The notes beneath the pieces are model-generated. The model made no database searches and was not told where the DNA came from. It saw only the letters and a program-made list of their open reading frames with translations. DNA of 64,000 nucleotides from the NCBI GenBank assembly GCA_950106755.1, contig OX467091.1, forward strand, positions 8,449,538 to 8,513,537, given 5' to 3'. Positions 34,440 to 45,995 of this stretch are shown in pieces (positions within the stretch are counted from its first letter, which is position 1; each line of letters begins with the position of its first letter). The translations under genes and the position numbers were made by a program. This DNA comes from Climacium dendroides (lineage: Eukaryota; Streptophyta; Bryopsida; Hypnales; Climaciaceae).

Positions 34440-35295
34440 TTCTCCACAAGAAGATCTAGAGTCATTAGGCAGGTCTAATCCTTTGAGAATTAGCCCCCAC
34501 TTTAGCCCCACTTTTAGAAAATATGGGATTTTTTTTGTTAAGCAAACTTTAGACTCCAAAAAGGATCACCTTGGTTGGGCTAAGAAGATTTGGAGTCATT
34601 AAGTGGGCCTAATCCTTTGAAAATTAGCCCCCACTTTAGCCCCTCTTTACATAGTGTTTGCAAAATCTCGGATTTTCTTTGTTAAGCAAACTTTAGACCC
34701 CCAAAAGGGTCACCTTGGCCAGGCTAAGAGGATCTAGAGTCATTAGTCATTAGGCGGGTCTAATTCTTTGAGAATTAGCCCCCACTTTAGCCCCTTTTAT
34801 ATAGTGTTTGCAAATCTCAATTTTTTTTATTAACCAAACTTTAGACCCCCAAAAGGATCACCTTGGCCGGGCTAAGAAGGTTTGGAGTCATTAGGCAGGT
34901 CTAATCCTTTGAGAATTAGCCCCCACTTTAGCCCCTCTTTACATAGTGTTTGTAAAATCTCAATTTTCTTTAACAACCAAATTTAAGGCCCCCAAAAGGT
35001 TTAGCTTGGCCGCTAAGAGGATTTGGAGTCATTAGGTGGGTCTAATTGTTTGAGAATTAGCCCTCACATTAGCCCCTTTTTTGAAAAATTAGGGATTCTC
35101 TTTGTCAACCAAACTTAAGACCCCGAAAAGGGTCACCTTGGTCAAGCTAAGAAGATTTGGAGTCATTTGGCAGGTCTAATCCTTGGAGAATTAACCCCCA
35201 CTTTAGCCCCTTTTTACATAGTGTTTCTAAAATCTCGAACTTTATTTGTTAAGCAAACTTTAGACCCCCAAAAGGGTCACCTTGGCCGGATAAAG
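34440..35295 (+). repeat. tandem array of about 140-bp units, six copies
   Basis: Units begin near 34452, 34588, 34731, 34879, 35020 and 35153. Each starts with GAT(C/T)(T/G)(A/G)GAGTCATTAGGCAGG type sequence, then TCTAATCCTTTGAGAATTAG, CCCCCACTTTAGCCCC, a block ending in GTTAAGCAAACTTTAGAC and AAAAGG(G/A)TCACCTTGGCC. The third unit has an internal GTCATTA duplication. No ORF runs through the array. Confidence 0.9.
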
Positions 35296-35506
35296 TATGT
35301 AACTTTAGTCCTAGTCAACATAGGACACATTATTGAGGGCTAATCTATATTTTAATAGCCCCAAGTAATCCTTTCTTTGTTAGCTAGGACTAATGCTATT
35401 TGTAATCAAATCCTACATGGCACTTTTTATGACTCATAGGGGTTTGCAATGAAATTGTGCCAAATAAATCAATAGGTAAACAAGTAGAGGAACCAATAAC
35501 ATTGTA
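35296..35506. other. intergenic DNA
   Basis: Nothing recognised. Confidence 0.4.
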
Positions 35507-36345
35507 AAAAGTGATATTACAGAGGTGATTGCAAACTGCTACTCTATTTCAGTAATATCACATTGTATGAAAATATGATTTCTATGTATGCATGATTGGA
35601 AATGTTTTTATAAAATAATTAAAATAATTATTTTAAAGGCTTATTGAAATCATTATCATGCATTCTATTCAAATATATCAAAGTTTTACTAATATGTGAT
35701 ACAATGAATGCGTAGCATAGCAAGCATGAGCCCCTAATATTAATGATAGCATTTGTGATATTAGAGAGGGACTTATGATTTTAGTAGTATGATTTCAATA
35801 TACACTTACTTATAAAAAAATTATACGAAGATTTTATAAAGGTAGCAATTCCATTGCTTTTCTTGGCTTTATACTTCTTTTGCATTTCTATGATTTTGTG
35901 CTTTTGTGAGCTTTGAGCTTCTAATTTCAATTTTCCATTGCTACTACCAAATGATTTGAGAAATTTATTAGATTCAACCGATTTTGGATTTTACAACAAT
36001 TAAATTGTTCACAAAGCTTTTGATATTTACAAATTTTTCCTTTAAATTCTTCTATTTGAGTTGCCATTGTTTGTAACAATTGAGTCAAATTTCTAATGCA
36101 TTCTAATGTATGTGTATCTTTTACGATATTCATCATTGCATGTATTTCATTCATCATTCATTAAATTTTTATTGTTTATTTCAGTATATGTTTATTTATT
36201 AAAAAAAATTATATGAAGATTTTAGTAATTTTTATCTGAAGATTTATTGAAGTTCTTGCTTTGCATTCTATCTAATACATAAAAATTCTAATGAAAATAT
36301 GAAATTCTAATGATGAATGCATAGCATAGCAAGCGCCAACTGCTA
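35507..36345 (+). repeat. dispersed repeat, copy 1 (segments A and B)
   Basis: Segment A (35507-35805) starts with GTAAAAAGTGATATTACAGAG and includes a GTGATATTAC/GTAATATCAC inverted pair. Segment B (about 35808-36345) follows in the same orientation. Both recur at 62375-63235, where B is inverted relative to A. The sequence AATG(C/A)(G/A)TAGCATAGCAAGC occurs at the end of each segment here (near 35707 and 36317). Segment B holds a minus-strand frame of 76 codons (36157-35927) with heptad-like spacing, not recognised. Confidence 0.8.
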
Positions 36346-36547
36346 GTGATTTTCTAAAAGTGTAAACATGCCTAAGATAACTAATGAGAGAACCACAAAG
36401 TTTTCCTATGTGCCCGATTTGCACCAAGTTGTAGTAACTTCTACATGCTTTATCTTAATGTGGTTTTCAATAGTATTCAAGCCATATTTTCCAAAAATGA
36501 AACAAAAAGTAATAGAGATATTTGCTTAATCACAACATTGATTTTGC

Positions 36548-36806
36548 AATTAGCCATCATAACATTGTTAATGTTCACTAGGAGGTCCCTTCTGCTCCTC
36601 CAAAATTAGGAGCCCCCCAACAAAAAAACACCTATGACAACCAATGACAAAGAAATGCATTGACAACACAATGACTTAGTTTTTTGTGCTAGTCAACTAG
36701 TGAACCTAAAGTCTCCCCCCAAGTATATAGGGGAGAATTATACCTATACCTTTAGTTGGGGGGAGACACCTTTGCTGGTAAACAATGTTATGATTGGTTG
36801 GAAAGA
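36548..36806. repeat. nested foldback element
   Basis: The outer arms pair ATCATAACATTGTTAA near 36556 with TAAACAATGTTATGAT near 36779. An inner pair GTTCACTAG/CTAGTGAAC (36573 and 36697) and another AAAGTCTCCCCCCAA/TTGGGGGGAGACACC (36708 and 36756) are nested within. It has no coding content. It resembles a MITE or foldback insertion; no clean target duplication was seen. Confidence 0.6.
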
Positions 36807-37953
36807 AGATGACCTATATGAATAGTGTAGGATAAACATAATCTTCACTTAAGAAAATTCATGATAAATTTATTTTGGGAAATAAAATTGTGAAAAATTA
36901 GGGATCCTTCTGAAATGTATTTCAGTACACAGAAATTTTTCCTCTCGCGCTCCAGATATGGTCGGAAATGGGTCGGCTACCTTACTTGCATTGAAGTGGC
37001 TTCTAATACTGAAAAAACAAGAACTCCCGTCCTGGTCAAGAGAAGTGCAAATTAGGAAACTGCCCTTACCCTAATTCATTGTAGTCATGTAGAAATTCAG
37101 CATTGTTTAGCAATTAGGTGGGGGTCACAATTACAGTAGGTCTACTCGTCTTAACTTGGAGCTTGTGGGATCCAGATCCAGTTCAATCAAGCCAAGTGTC
37201 CAATGAATGATTTGCAAGGTCCTGTGGAATGGAGGAAGGCAGTGAGATACTCATCTTGTCTTCAGATAATTTCGTCTTTCTGATGATCCGACAGTGCTGA
37301 GTGGTCGATTCGGGGTTTAATTGGAGATCAACTGCGGCAGTTCACTTTTCAGTTCTTAATGCTCTTGGGAAATGTCAGACATGATCACAAACAAGAGCAC
37401 TGGACATTTCCATTGACTTCAATTCACAAACAAATAAACTCCCTGGGTCGAGGACTCGTGTAATGACATCAACATCGTGTGACATCTCGATGAGTAAAGA
37501 ACTGGTTTGTTCTCGCTGTGCATATCTTCCACTACACAAAATTAATATATATTATACCTCCACGACAATTCAATGTATGGATCGTTTCAAAAGCTCTACT
37601 CAATTAAACTCCTAACTGAAGAATCCAAATGGCCAAAACATCATCTAGGAAGCTTCAGTAGGCAACAAGATTTATCATCGGAAGGAAGAAATCACACCCC
37701 TTTCTCAATAAGAGAAATCAATGTACCGAAAGTTACTTTTATTAGAGCACTTAAGGTTACTGTGTACAATTGTACATAGCAGTTTTGTTTGGTGCCGCAG
37801 CTGATTCCCTACTGGAGCATTAAACTACCAATTCCCGAACCTACAAATATATGCACACCACAATACTGCCAGTAGACAATTATTTACTTAAGCTGCTGCC
37901 TCACCAGAACCATCCAACTGTCCCTGGGCTACCTGTTCATTCTCAAATGCAGT
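36807..37953. other. 3' flank of the small three-exon gene
   Basis: Partly less AT-rich DNA between 36940 and 37560, without a readable ORF. The 3' untranslated region of the minus-strand gene should start here; an AATAAA on the minus strand lies near 37740. Confidence 0.4.
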
Positions 37954-39410
37954 CTAAGTCTTACTGTGCCGAGAGACTTCCTTCTCCGCTACATGCTCCC
38001 CTTGTGATACGTCATATTCCACATCCACAACTGCACATTTACAGTACAAGACCCCAGATTCAAAAATCCATACCCTCAAATTAGCCCTTTAAGAACAACC
38101 TTGCTATTTCTCAGAACAATAAGTTACAGTTTGTTTCTCCACCTTGCACACCACCATAGAAAATGGAGTGATTGAACATAGGTCCATTAGAATACGCATT
38201 TGATATTTAATTTGTCGTATTTAGCAACATTAAAACCAAAACATGACCCAAATTGTGGTGCGGCAACTTGCAAATATACACAACATTTTGTTTTCACATA
38301 ATATGACAAGTTCATTAGAACCTTCTCGGTGAGCAAAAGAAGTGAAACACTAACTAAAGTAAGACACAAACCAGATGTGATGTAGCAAAAAATTCAAACA
38401 TGACTGAGATGATAGTTCTATTTACGCTGTAAGAAAGTACGTGAGGTATGGAAACGAACGTTACCAGCATCTGCTTCCTGGTCACGCTCGGCAGTTTCCC
38501 CTCGTTGCAACTCGGTGGTGTTTTGCTCCTTAAACTCGGTGGTGACTTTCACAGATTCACCATATCTCTCCCCAAAACCCTCATCCGCGGACCTCTCACT
38601 GTATGCACCTCCGTAGGACTTAGCCATGTCATCTCTGTAGCAAGACAATCAGAGTTTAATATTCATCCACACAAGGGAAATGCACCTTGTGAAAATGTCT
38701 CGGTCGGTGTTCATTCACTAGATCAAACCCCCTTTAAAACAACGATAAACCCCTCAGTACCCAAGCTTAAGTAGAAAATCCACTGCAAGAGCTAACAGTT
38801 GACTGCAGTAACTTTCAAAAAACATTTCAATCATTCATAACCGTAGGACACGATTCTTTCTTCCTATTGATACAATTTGTTGGTTTCCACAAAGCTTCCT
38901 AATTCATTTACTTGGATGCTTCTTTCTGGGTCTTAAAGATTGAAAAAGAAACATTAGCGTGTTGAGACAACATCACAATGATTTTCTTATGTCCAAGAGG
39001 GGTTTGCGCTACTAGCAGGAGCAAAGTGAAATCATACAACCTATCTCGCCGTGCCAGAAGCAATGTAACCAAATATTTACAAAATGAATTTCAAATACCA
39101 TTCAAACCAAAAGTCTCAAAAATCTTACCAAAGAGTAGGAATATAATACTTTCCACAAGCGGAAAAATTCACCACAGAAAAAAGACGTAAACCCTAACAA
39201 ATTCTTGGGGTTTAGAGTTCGGCATGTACAGAACCTGAAAGCCTCTCGCTCCGCAGGGTTGACTCCCGGCGCGTCTTCGTCGATTCCGGAGGAGTTTTTG
39301 CCTCCGTCGACCTTGACCACGGTGGACATCGCCATCGCCGACCTCTGCACATCCCCCGATCGGCGAAGCCACAACCCGGACGACGCTGCAACTTTCATAG
39401 CCCTCTGCAT
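37954..39410 (-). CDS. three-exon gene for a 140-aa hydrophilic protein, unrecognised
   Basis: Exons are 39410-39235, 38634-38465 and 38030-37954. Lengths of 176, 170 and 77 nt sum to exactly 141 codons including the TAG stop, and all junctions have GT/AG (donors TTCAG|GTTCTG and GATGCTG|GTAACG; acceptors TTGCTACAG and AATGTGCAG). The N-terminus, MQRAMKVAASSGLWLRRSGD followed by more Arg and Ser, has the positive, amphipathic look of a mitochondrial or plastid presequence. The rest is very hydrophilic and rich in E, D, S, G and T (SYGGAYSERSADEGFGERYG in exon 2, DVSQGEHVAEKE in exon 3), with no membrane segment and no known motif. That composition is LEA-like, which is only a compositional analogy. 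A pyrimidine-rich TTTTCTTGTTCCAG at 39468-39455 may be the acceptor of a leader intron. The coding DNA is clearly more GC-rich than its surroundings. Confidence 0.72.
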
Positions 39411-39734
39411 GATGGTGGACCCAACGTCGAATTCGCCAGCTGCAATTCTGGAACAAGAAAACAGATGAACGACAGATTGAATGGGGAGAAAATTTGAAAT
39501 TGAAGCTCTGCAACAAATTTTGTTTCAAGTACGGCACGATTTGAATGTGAAAAACTGTTCAATGTAACTTAAGAATGCACATTCTCTGCTTCGCAAGTGG
39601 AAGGTTCACAGTCACCGTTGGGTCGAGGTGAGCTTCGCACTTGGCATTTGGCACTTGGCTGGGCTTCATGTTTGACAAGTGGCAGGAAGTGCACGCTCAC
39701 TTATTTAATATCAACTTCCGAGTAATACAGTAAC
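39411..39734. promoter_or_regulatory. 5' flank of the 140-aa gene
   Basis: About 320 bp between the start codon and a foldback insertion. It includes a duplicated CACTTGGCATTTGGCACTTGG motif near 39639. No TATA box chosen. Confidence 0.35.
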
Positions 39735-40058
39735 TAAGGAGGTTCATAAATCGCCCACATAAGAACTGAAACTGAATTTGGGGGAGGTGAAACTTCTTGA
39801 AACACTTTTCAGTAAATTTTCCTTGAAAGACAAGTGGAATTGACATCTCACCCAAGTCGTTTCATGTTTTTTGGAGCTTTGAAGAATTAGTTATGGAATT
39901 TTAAAGTTGAAATGGCGTAGGGCTCTAAAATCGCCCACCTCCTGAAATGTACATTGTGTGTACATTGCTGACGGCTATGAACAAGCAACATGTACAAATA
40001 ATGTACATTTGAGGAGGTGGGCGAATTTAGAGTCTATGCACTTTTAGAACCTCCTACT
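39735..40058. repeat. MITE-like foldback element upstream of the 140-aa gene
   Basis: The core hairpin has 31-bp arms, 39925-39955 and 40000-40030, matching at 29 of 31 positions (TCGCCCACCTCC and AAATGTACATT on the left arm). Outer arms AAGGAGGTT (39736) and AACCTCCT (40050) define a larger element, with a possible 3-bp ACT duplication outside (39733-39735 and 40058-40060). The motif AAATCGCCCACAT also recurs at 39748. No coding content. Confidence 0.65.
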
Positions 40059-42245
40059 TTATTAAATACGAGTACTGAATATGGTCACACTTGGTATTTG
40101 ATATATGTAGTATTGGGGCATCTTTAATGGATCACGGCAAATGGACCAACAAAAATATTACTATACTTCATTTGGTGTGGAATTAGCACTTGAGGTTGCT
40201 ATTGTTGAAAACACATCAAAAATTGCATAAAATAGGTACAAAAATGAAGATTTGGACTTTCGACAATCAAACTAGAGCTCATACAATTTCAAAAACAAAC
40301 ATTATAGAGCCACATCAAATCATACCTAGATGATTCTACAAGAAGTCAATTGCATTTATCAGCATTGGAAATTTCATAGAAATTATCCAAGTAGCAGTAA
40401 AATCCCACTAAAAATCAAGATAGTGTATTTTAGCTTAAATAAGTGTCTAGCCAAATTTCATGACATTTCAACACCGACAAGTACCTCAACCAGGGGTGGC
40501 AACGACTTTAAACAAATTTACGAAGTTTGCGATGAGTTTACCAACAAACCAAGAGCATATGATGTTCAATTGAAGTCAACTTGGATTCTTTTTTTACTTT
40601 TTAAAACCTTCTGAACAACCTAGGCTAGTCAAAACTTTGAAAAAAATGCAAACTCCAATATTTGGATTTTCTACTTTTTTCACTAGTTTGCTAATTGCTA
40701 GTTTCCGCTTGCGAAATGGCTTGGAAGTAGGGAGTTTGGGATCCCTAAACTAATTTGGGTCCTCTAAAAAAATGGCGCAATCATTTTAGCGTTTGGAGCA
40801 TTTCTCCAAAAATTAGAGCAATCATAGCAATAGGGTAGAATTTGAAGTTTTAGACTTAATTTGATTTTTATGTAGGTAGTTATAGGTAATTTGAGAGGGG
40901 AAAGAGGCCTTGGAAAAGTATAAAAGGCCTCCCCTCCTCTCACTTTGCACCCCTTTTCTTTCATTTTGTTATTTGGCCATTTTGTGGCCATATTGTTTGA
41001 ATCTTTGGCGTTTGCCAAAAACTCATATTTTTTTGCATTTGGAGCATTTTTGCATTTGGAGCATTTTTGCTCTTGTTTTCAAGCTATTTGGTGTCTTGTT
41101 GCTTACTTCAAAGGACGTTAGGGTCCCTTTGAATATTGCCATCATCATTTCATGTTTTTGAGTGGTTCAAGTCCCTCAAAAATATTTATTTATTGTAGTG
41201 CAGTACTAATCCTAAGAAAATTCTAGCCAAATTCAAGCAATGTTGTTAGTTAAAATTCCTTAAAGATTTCTTTTATGAAAATTGTATTGAAGTTGTGTCA
41301 AAATACTAACAATTCTCAAACCAATGCTTTGTGTAAGATTTCATGCCATTTGATTGTTGAAAATCCCTCAATCATTTAACTTTGAAAATACGTGGTCCAA
41401 GAAGTTTGTTTGGTGTCATTTCCAGAGAAATTGGATTGAAACCAAATCTCAAAATGTTCATACTAACCTATGTATCAAATTATTGTCCTTGGAAGTGGTG
41501 CTAACCCACCATACGGTGAAGCTATCGCTCCCAAGACAATCTCCCAAAGTATTTTATTCGTGTTATTTTTTCATTTATTGCTAAGGTTGGGAAAAACTCA
41601 CCCCATACAACAAAGCTTTGCTCTTAGTAATTCTCTATGTTTTGTTTGGTTAAGGGGTCACCAAAAGAAGACCCGAGTATTTGGTTTAAAATACCAAAAA
41701 TTGGTGGGCAACGGCAAATTTTTTGGAACCAGTAAAGGTTCAAAACCAAAACATCAAAAAACAAATCAACCAAGTAGTCAGCATGGTCCCCGAGGTCTAG
41801 CCAACACCATAGACTAAGCTAGACCGTAAGGCAGGAAGACTATATTGGCAACCCACTAGACAAGTTGGTAGCCCTTGGTGGGTCAAAACTCGAAAGGCAA
41901 GGCCAATCGGTCACCAATTGACTAAACTCACATCCATACATATTAGATATAAAAAAAACCAAGTGGGAGGATACCCCATGGGGTCCCAACTTTGATTTTT
42001 ATTTGATTTTTTCCTATCTAGTTTTGAAAAACAACTTAGGAGATATAATTCTAAAAATTAAAGGAACGAGAGAGAAAATTTGCAAGGAGTAGTAGTTTGA
42101 ACTAGAATAGCCTAAGAGATTAAATTCTTAAAATTATAGTTCAAGCTTAGAATTTGAACTCAAATACTAGTAAGCTGAGAAGGCTGAAATCCAAGCCAAA
42201 GTGACTGAGAGGTCTGATTCTCACAACTAAGAAGAAGAGAGGTTG
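40059..42245. other. intergenic DNA with short tandem repeats
   Basis: No coding exon supported. A 19-bp tandem with GCATTTGGAGCATTTTT lies at about 41030-41075. The stretch from about 42120 to 42245 resembles the flank on the far side of the copia insertion (ACTAGTAAGCTGAGAAGGCTGAA against AGTAGTAACTGGAAAGGCTGAA), so the retroelement landed in a pre-existing local repeat. Confidence 0.5.
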
Positions 42246-42250
42246 AAATT
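42246..42250. repeat. target-site duplication, left (AAATT)
   Basis: The five bases before the left LTR are AAATT, identical to the five after the right LTR (48214-48218). Confidence 0.85.
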
Positions 42251-42468
42251 TGTTGCAAACACAAGACTAAAATAAACCACAACAACTAGCAACAAGCAAA
42301 GTACGCAAGAATAACTAAGTGTGTATTCAAAGAAATGTTTAAACATAAGTAAGGAGAAAGAAAATGAATAGTTATCTTCTTCCATTGGTTCTAAGTATTC
42401 TCTAGTTGACTATCCTTGTATGACAAGTTGGCAAGCGTATTAAGATAATATATATTTATTTCTTAACG
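42251..42468 (-). repeat. 3' LTR of the copia element
   Basis: Begins TGTTGCAAACACAAGAC and ends CTTAACG; the final base differs from the expected CA end of the other LTR. It aligns through its length with 48002-48213. Confidence 0.9.
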
Positions 42469-42484
42469 CTTTTCCTTGCTCGAC
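42469..42484 (-). promoter_or_regulatory. polypurine tract
   Basis: On the minus strand, AGCAAGGAAAAG lies just inside the 3' LTR, at the position of the plus-strand priming site. Confidence 0.6.
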
Positions 42485-42639
42485 GTAATATTGCTATAAA
42501 ATTTCTACAATGATATATATAATAATCTCCGTACTCTCGCAAGATGTACAGTTGCTACTTCATCAAAATCTTATCTGAGAAAACCTTGATTATTCAAGGA
42601 CAAAACCATAGATGAAGGAAAAAGAATACATCACCTTTA

Positions 42640-43536
42640 TTAATTCATTCTCATAGTAAAACCCAATGGAAAAAATCCATAGAATAATATCAAAAGATTT
42701 CTACAATTTTGTAGTAAAAATCTATTGAATCTCTTGCTCCAAAATATTGAATCGCCGCATCCAATACTATGAACAAGCCGATGATGGATACATAATGGAA
42801 GAGCCTTAGTGAAAAGATCCGCAAGATTATCTGCTAATATAGTTTTTTTGATTTCAAGTACTCGTTTTGTAATCAAATCGTGGGTATAACTAAAATATTT
42901 TGGACCAATGTGCTTAGTTTGATCACCTTTGACAAAACCCACTTGCATTTATACAACACATGTACTATTGAATTTATATAAAATAGTTGAAGAATCATCA
43001 TGTGATAATCCACAGTTTGTTCAAATAAATTTATCAATCAATTTCAACTATATGCAATTCTGAGATGCTTCATGCAGAGCAATAATTTATGCATGATCAG
43101 ATGATGTTGCAGTTATCATTTGTTTTACCGACTTCTAAGATATTCCAATTCTATATTATAAAATATAGTTTGTTTAAGACTTGGCTGTTGTAGGATTAGA
43201 TTTATAGTTAGTATTGGTATATCCAACCAATTTGAGATCTATCGATCGAGAATAATGTAATCCCAAGTCTTCCATTCCTTTCAAATAACAAAAAAAGTGT
43301 TTAATACCATTCTAGTGTCTTAGTGTAGGATGAGCACTATGCCTTACAAAGACACTAATTGCAAATGCAATATCAAACCTTGTAAATATAGCTAAATATA
43401 AAAGTGCATCGATCACAACAACATATGGATATTGTTTAGTTAATGTTTTTTCCTCCTCCTTGCAAAGGCAATATGGATCATTACCTTTATTACTATGACC
43501 AATCATAGGTGTAGAAAGTGGATAGGCATTTATCAT
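42640..43536 (-). pseudogene. copia RNase H region, broken
   Basis: Two blocks are readable: 43536-43312 with AYPLSTPMIGHS and PYVVVIDALLYLAIFTRFDI (the end of the polymerase and its linker to RNase H), and 42948-42640 with KHIGPKYFSYTHDLI and NLADLFTKALPL, the characteristic end of plant copia RNase H. Frame changes separate them. Confidence 0.85.
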
Positions 43537-43547
43537 ATTAAATTTTT

Positions 43548-44130
43548 TTAAGATTTGGTTGATGTTTTTTCAAACAATTTCATCTCAAATTCACAAATAA
43601 GGAGTTGAGTTGCAACAATACATGCAAATTTGGTGCCCACGAGGTTCAGATCATCAACATATATTGCAATGATCACAAATTCATATTTGTCTTGTTTGAT
43701 AAAGAAACATGGAAACAAAAGATCATTTATAAAATCATGCTCAATAAGATAATTCCATAGTAGTTGGTACCACATGAGTTCAGATTGTTTAAGACCATAT
43801 AATGCTCGTTGTAATTTAACACCACAATATTTTTTGAAAATAAATGTAATTTGACTGGTGGTTTCAAGACTAGGTAGAATTTTCATATAGATACTTACAT
43901 GAAGTAAACTGTATAGATAAGCAGTGACTACATCCATTAAACGCATCTCAAGGATGGTGTGCACTGCCATTGCAATAAGATATTAGAGAGTAATAGAATT
44001 CATAACTAGTAAATACATAGAATCATAATCAATGTCAATTTTTTTGTGAAACCTTGAACGATAAGACAGACCTTATAATGGATAATCTGATCTTTTTCAT
44101 CACATTTACATACAAATACCATTTTATATT
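43548..44130 (-). pseudogene. copia reverse transcriptase, broken
   Basis: The main block 43970-43548 contains MDVVTAYLYS, VKLQRALYGLKQSELMWY and the catalytic YVDDLNLVGT at about residue 104 of the block. Just upstream, a second frame carries the DEKDQIIHYK and VQGFTK part. The active-site YVDD is intact, but the frame is interrupted on both sides. Confidence 0.92.
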
Positions 44131-44341
44131 TAAATGATCAAGAAGTGATATTATTCATAACAAGTACTTGTCTTTTTTGTAAAAAAACATATTCCTCTTC
44201 AATAGCAACTTTCCATTTTAGCAAATTGGAGCGATGCATCGCTTCATCAATAGTACTTGGTTCGGAATCATTTTTCTCGCAAGAAAGATTTTCTACAATT
44301 ATACAAATGAATGATTTGTCTATTTCAATTGTCTCTTTGTT

Positions 44342-44788
44342 TCAAATATCACTAGTATTGTAGTATATCACAAATAATTTTATGTTCAATTTGGACTTGT
44401 TTTGGTTATGAGTAATAATCTCTCCCTCAAGAATTGTAGTGATATTGAATGAAGATGAATAGTTTGATATAAGTGATCCTATAAAATTGATGTTGGTAGC
44501 CGTAGGTATAGAAGAAATAATAATATCAGTCATTGTTTTACATTTATATGATTGTTTATCTAATCTACGAGTCTGTTTACTTGTTGTAATAGTTTGTAGC
44601 ATTGAAAGATGAGCAGGAACATTTTGAGCTTCATTAATTGGATTTTTGGTAATTCTTTGTGCATCATTAAAACCATTAGGTGTCTGATTCGCAATCTTTT
44701 GCAAATGCAAAATTTTGGCAACTTTAGTTTCAGCCAAAGATGTTCTAAAATAAGGATTTAATATAAATGTCTCAAGTGCCTTGAACAT
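44342..44788 (-). pseudogene. copia linker between integrase and reverse transcriptase
   Basis: A 148-codon open block, Ser/Thr/Asn-rich, where copia elements have the variable C-terminal tail of integrase. Its start is a non-ATG codon and its function rests on position alone. Confidence 0.5.
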
Positions 44789-44963
44789 AAGGCTCTTAGA
44801 TTGTTCTTGAATAAATGCTTTTCTTTTTAAAGTTGAAAATATGTCTTTTTCAAATCAACAATTGGCAAATCGAGTATGTAGCAACGTACCAATAGATGGA
44901 TTGATATAACAAATAATACTTGGAGAATTAAATCCATCATAGATGTCTTTTTGTCAATGAGCT

Positions 44964-45325
44964 TCAATAATATGACATTGTGGTTCTAAGATTGGAACCC
45001 ATACGCGGCAACCAAAAACTTGTAAATGAAATATATTGGAAACACATCTCAAAAGTAAATCTTATGAGGAAGTAATGTTCACAGATGAAGGATAGAGCTA
45101 AATAAAGGTTGAAGCATGTAAAACTACATATCTCCATATAGATGTAGGTAAATTTGTATAAAAGAGCATAGGTCTTGTAATAAATTGAATCCATTTGATA
45201 AATGATTTTGTTAGTCTATTTTGAGCATGTTCATATGGAACTAAATAGGTAAAGTCAATCCCCATTGCAATGCAATAATCTTCAAAAGATCTTGACCAAA
45301 AATTTTGAGCATTATTCATATGCAA
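44964..45325 (-). pseudogene. copia integrase core, broken
   Basis: The block 45325-45098 contains MHMNNAQNFWSRSFEDYC and HAQNRLTKSFIKWIQFITRP, matching the second half of the copia integrase core (D-N, then QN..E/K-S-FIK). The glutamate expected after NGLA is replaced here (NRLTKS), so the catalytic triad is not intact. Confidence 0.88.
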
Positions 45326-45587
45326 TGTTTTAATACTTAATAGGATAATTAGGAAAACGAGCCTTAAAATAAATCAACATTGAAAATAAATTGGCAAAAG
45401 CCAAATTTCACATTGATAATAACGAGACACATGATTGTTTACTTGATGCATCAATCAAAACCAGAAAATATCAAAATGGTTCAGATATAGGAATTATTGG
45501 ACCACAAATATCATTATGTAGCCTTGAAAGCATTGGCAGTAATTTGTGAAGAAGCTGCCATAATGATGGCTTGACAATTAATTTGTC

Positions 45588-45797
45588 TTACATACATGCT
45601 TGACAAAATGTTAATGAACTCACATCTGCTAGCTGCAAATTATGACTAGCAACACATAGAATAATTTTTTTCAATGAAGTAGAGCCTAGAAGGCTCAATC
45701 TTCCATGCCAAAGTAAAACTTTATTAACCTTAAAAGATAAAGCAAAGCTAGATACAACTAGTGGTCGAATTACAATTTGATATAAACTACTTGCCAC
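45588..45797 (-). pseudogene. copia GAG-pre-integrase domain
   Basis: LLWHGRLSLLGSTSLKKII and a terminal CQAC match the zinc-binding pre-integrase segment LWH.RLGH...L..I..FC.AC. Confidence 0.8.
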
Positions 45798-45995
45798 AGC
45801 AAAAGTGGTTTTCTACTACTTTATTGTTTTGTATAAAAATTAGACACTCTTGCCTATCTAGAATTTTAAGAAATGAAGATCATTAATATGCACATCTTGA
45901 TAGCTGATTAGACTTCAAGGCACAAAGTAGAAAACTTAATACGCATGAATATAATAGTGGTGCCCTCATAGAATATCACCTTTTGTTGGTCCCTC

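Noticed and set aside
41354..41817. Overlapping plus-strand ORFs near 41.4-41.8 kb
   Set aside because: No recognisable domain or supporting splice sites; they look like chance frames in a slightly less AT-rich stretch.
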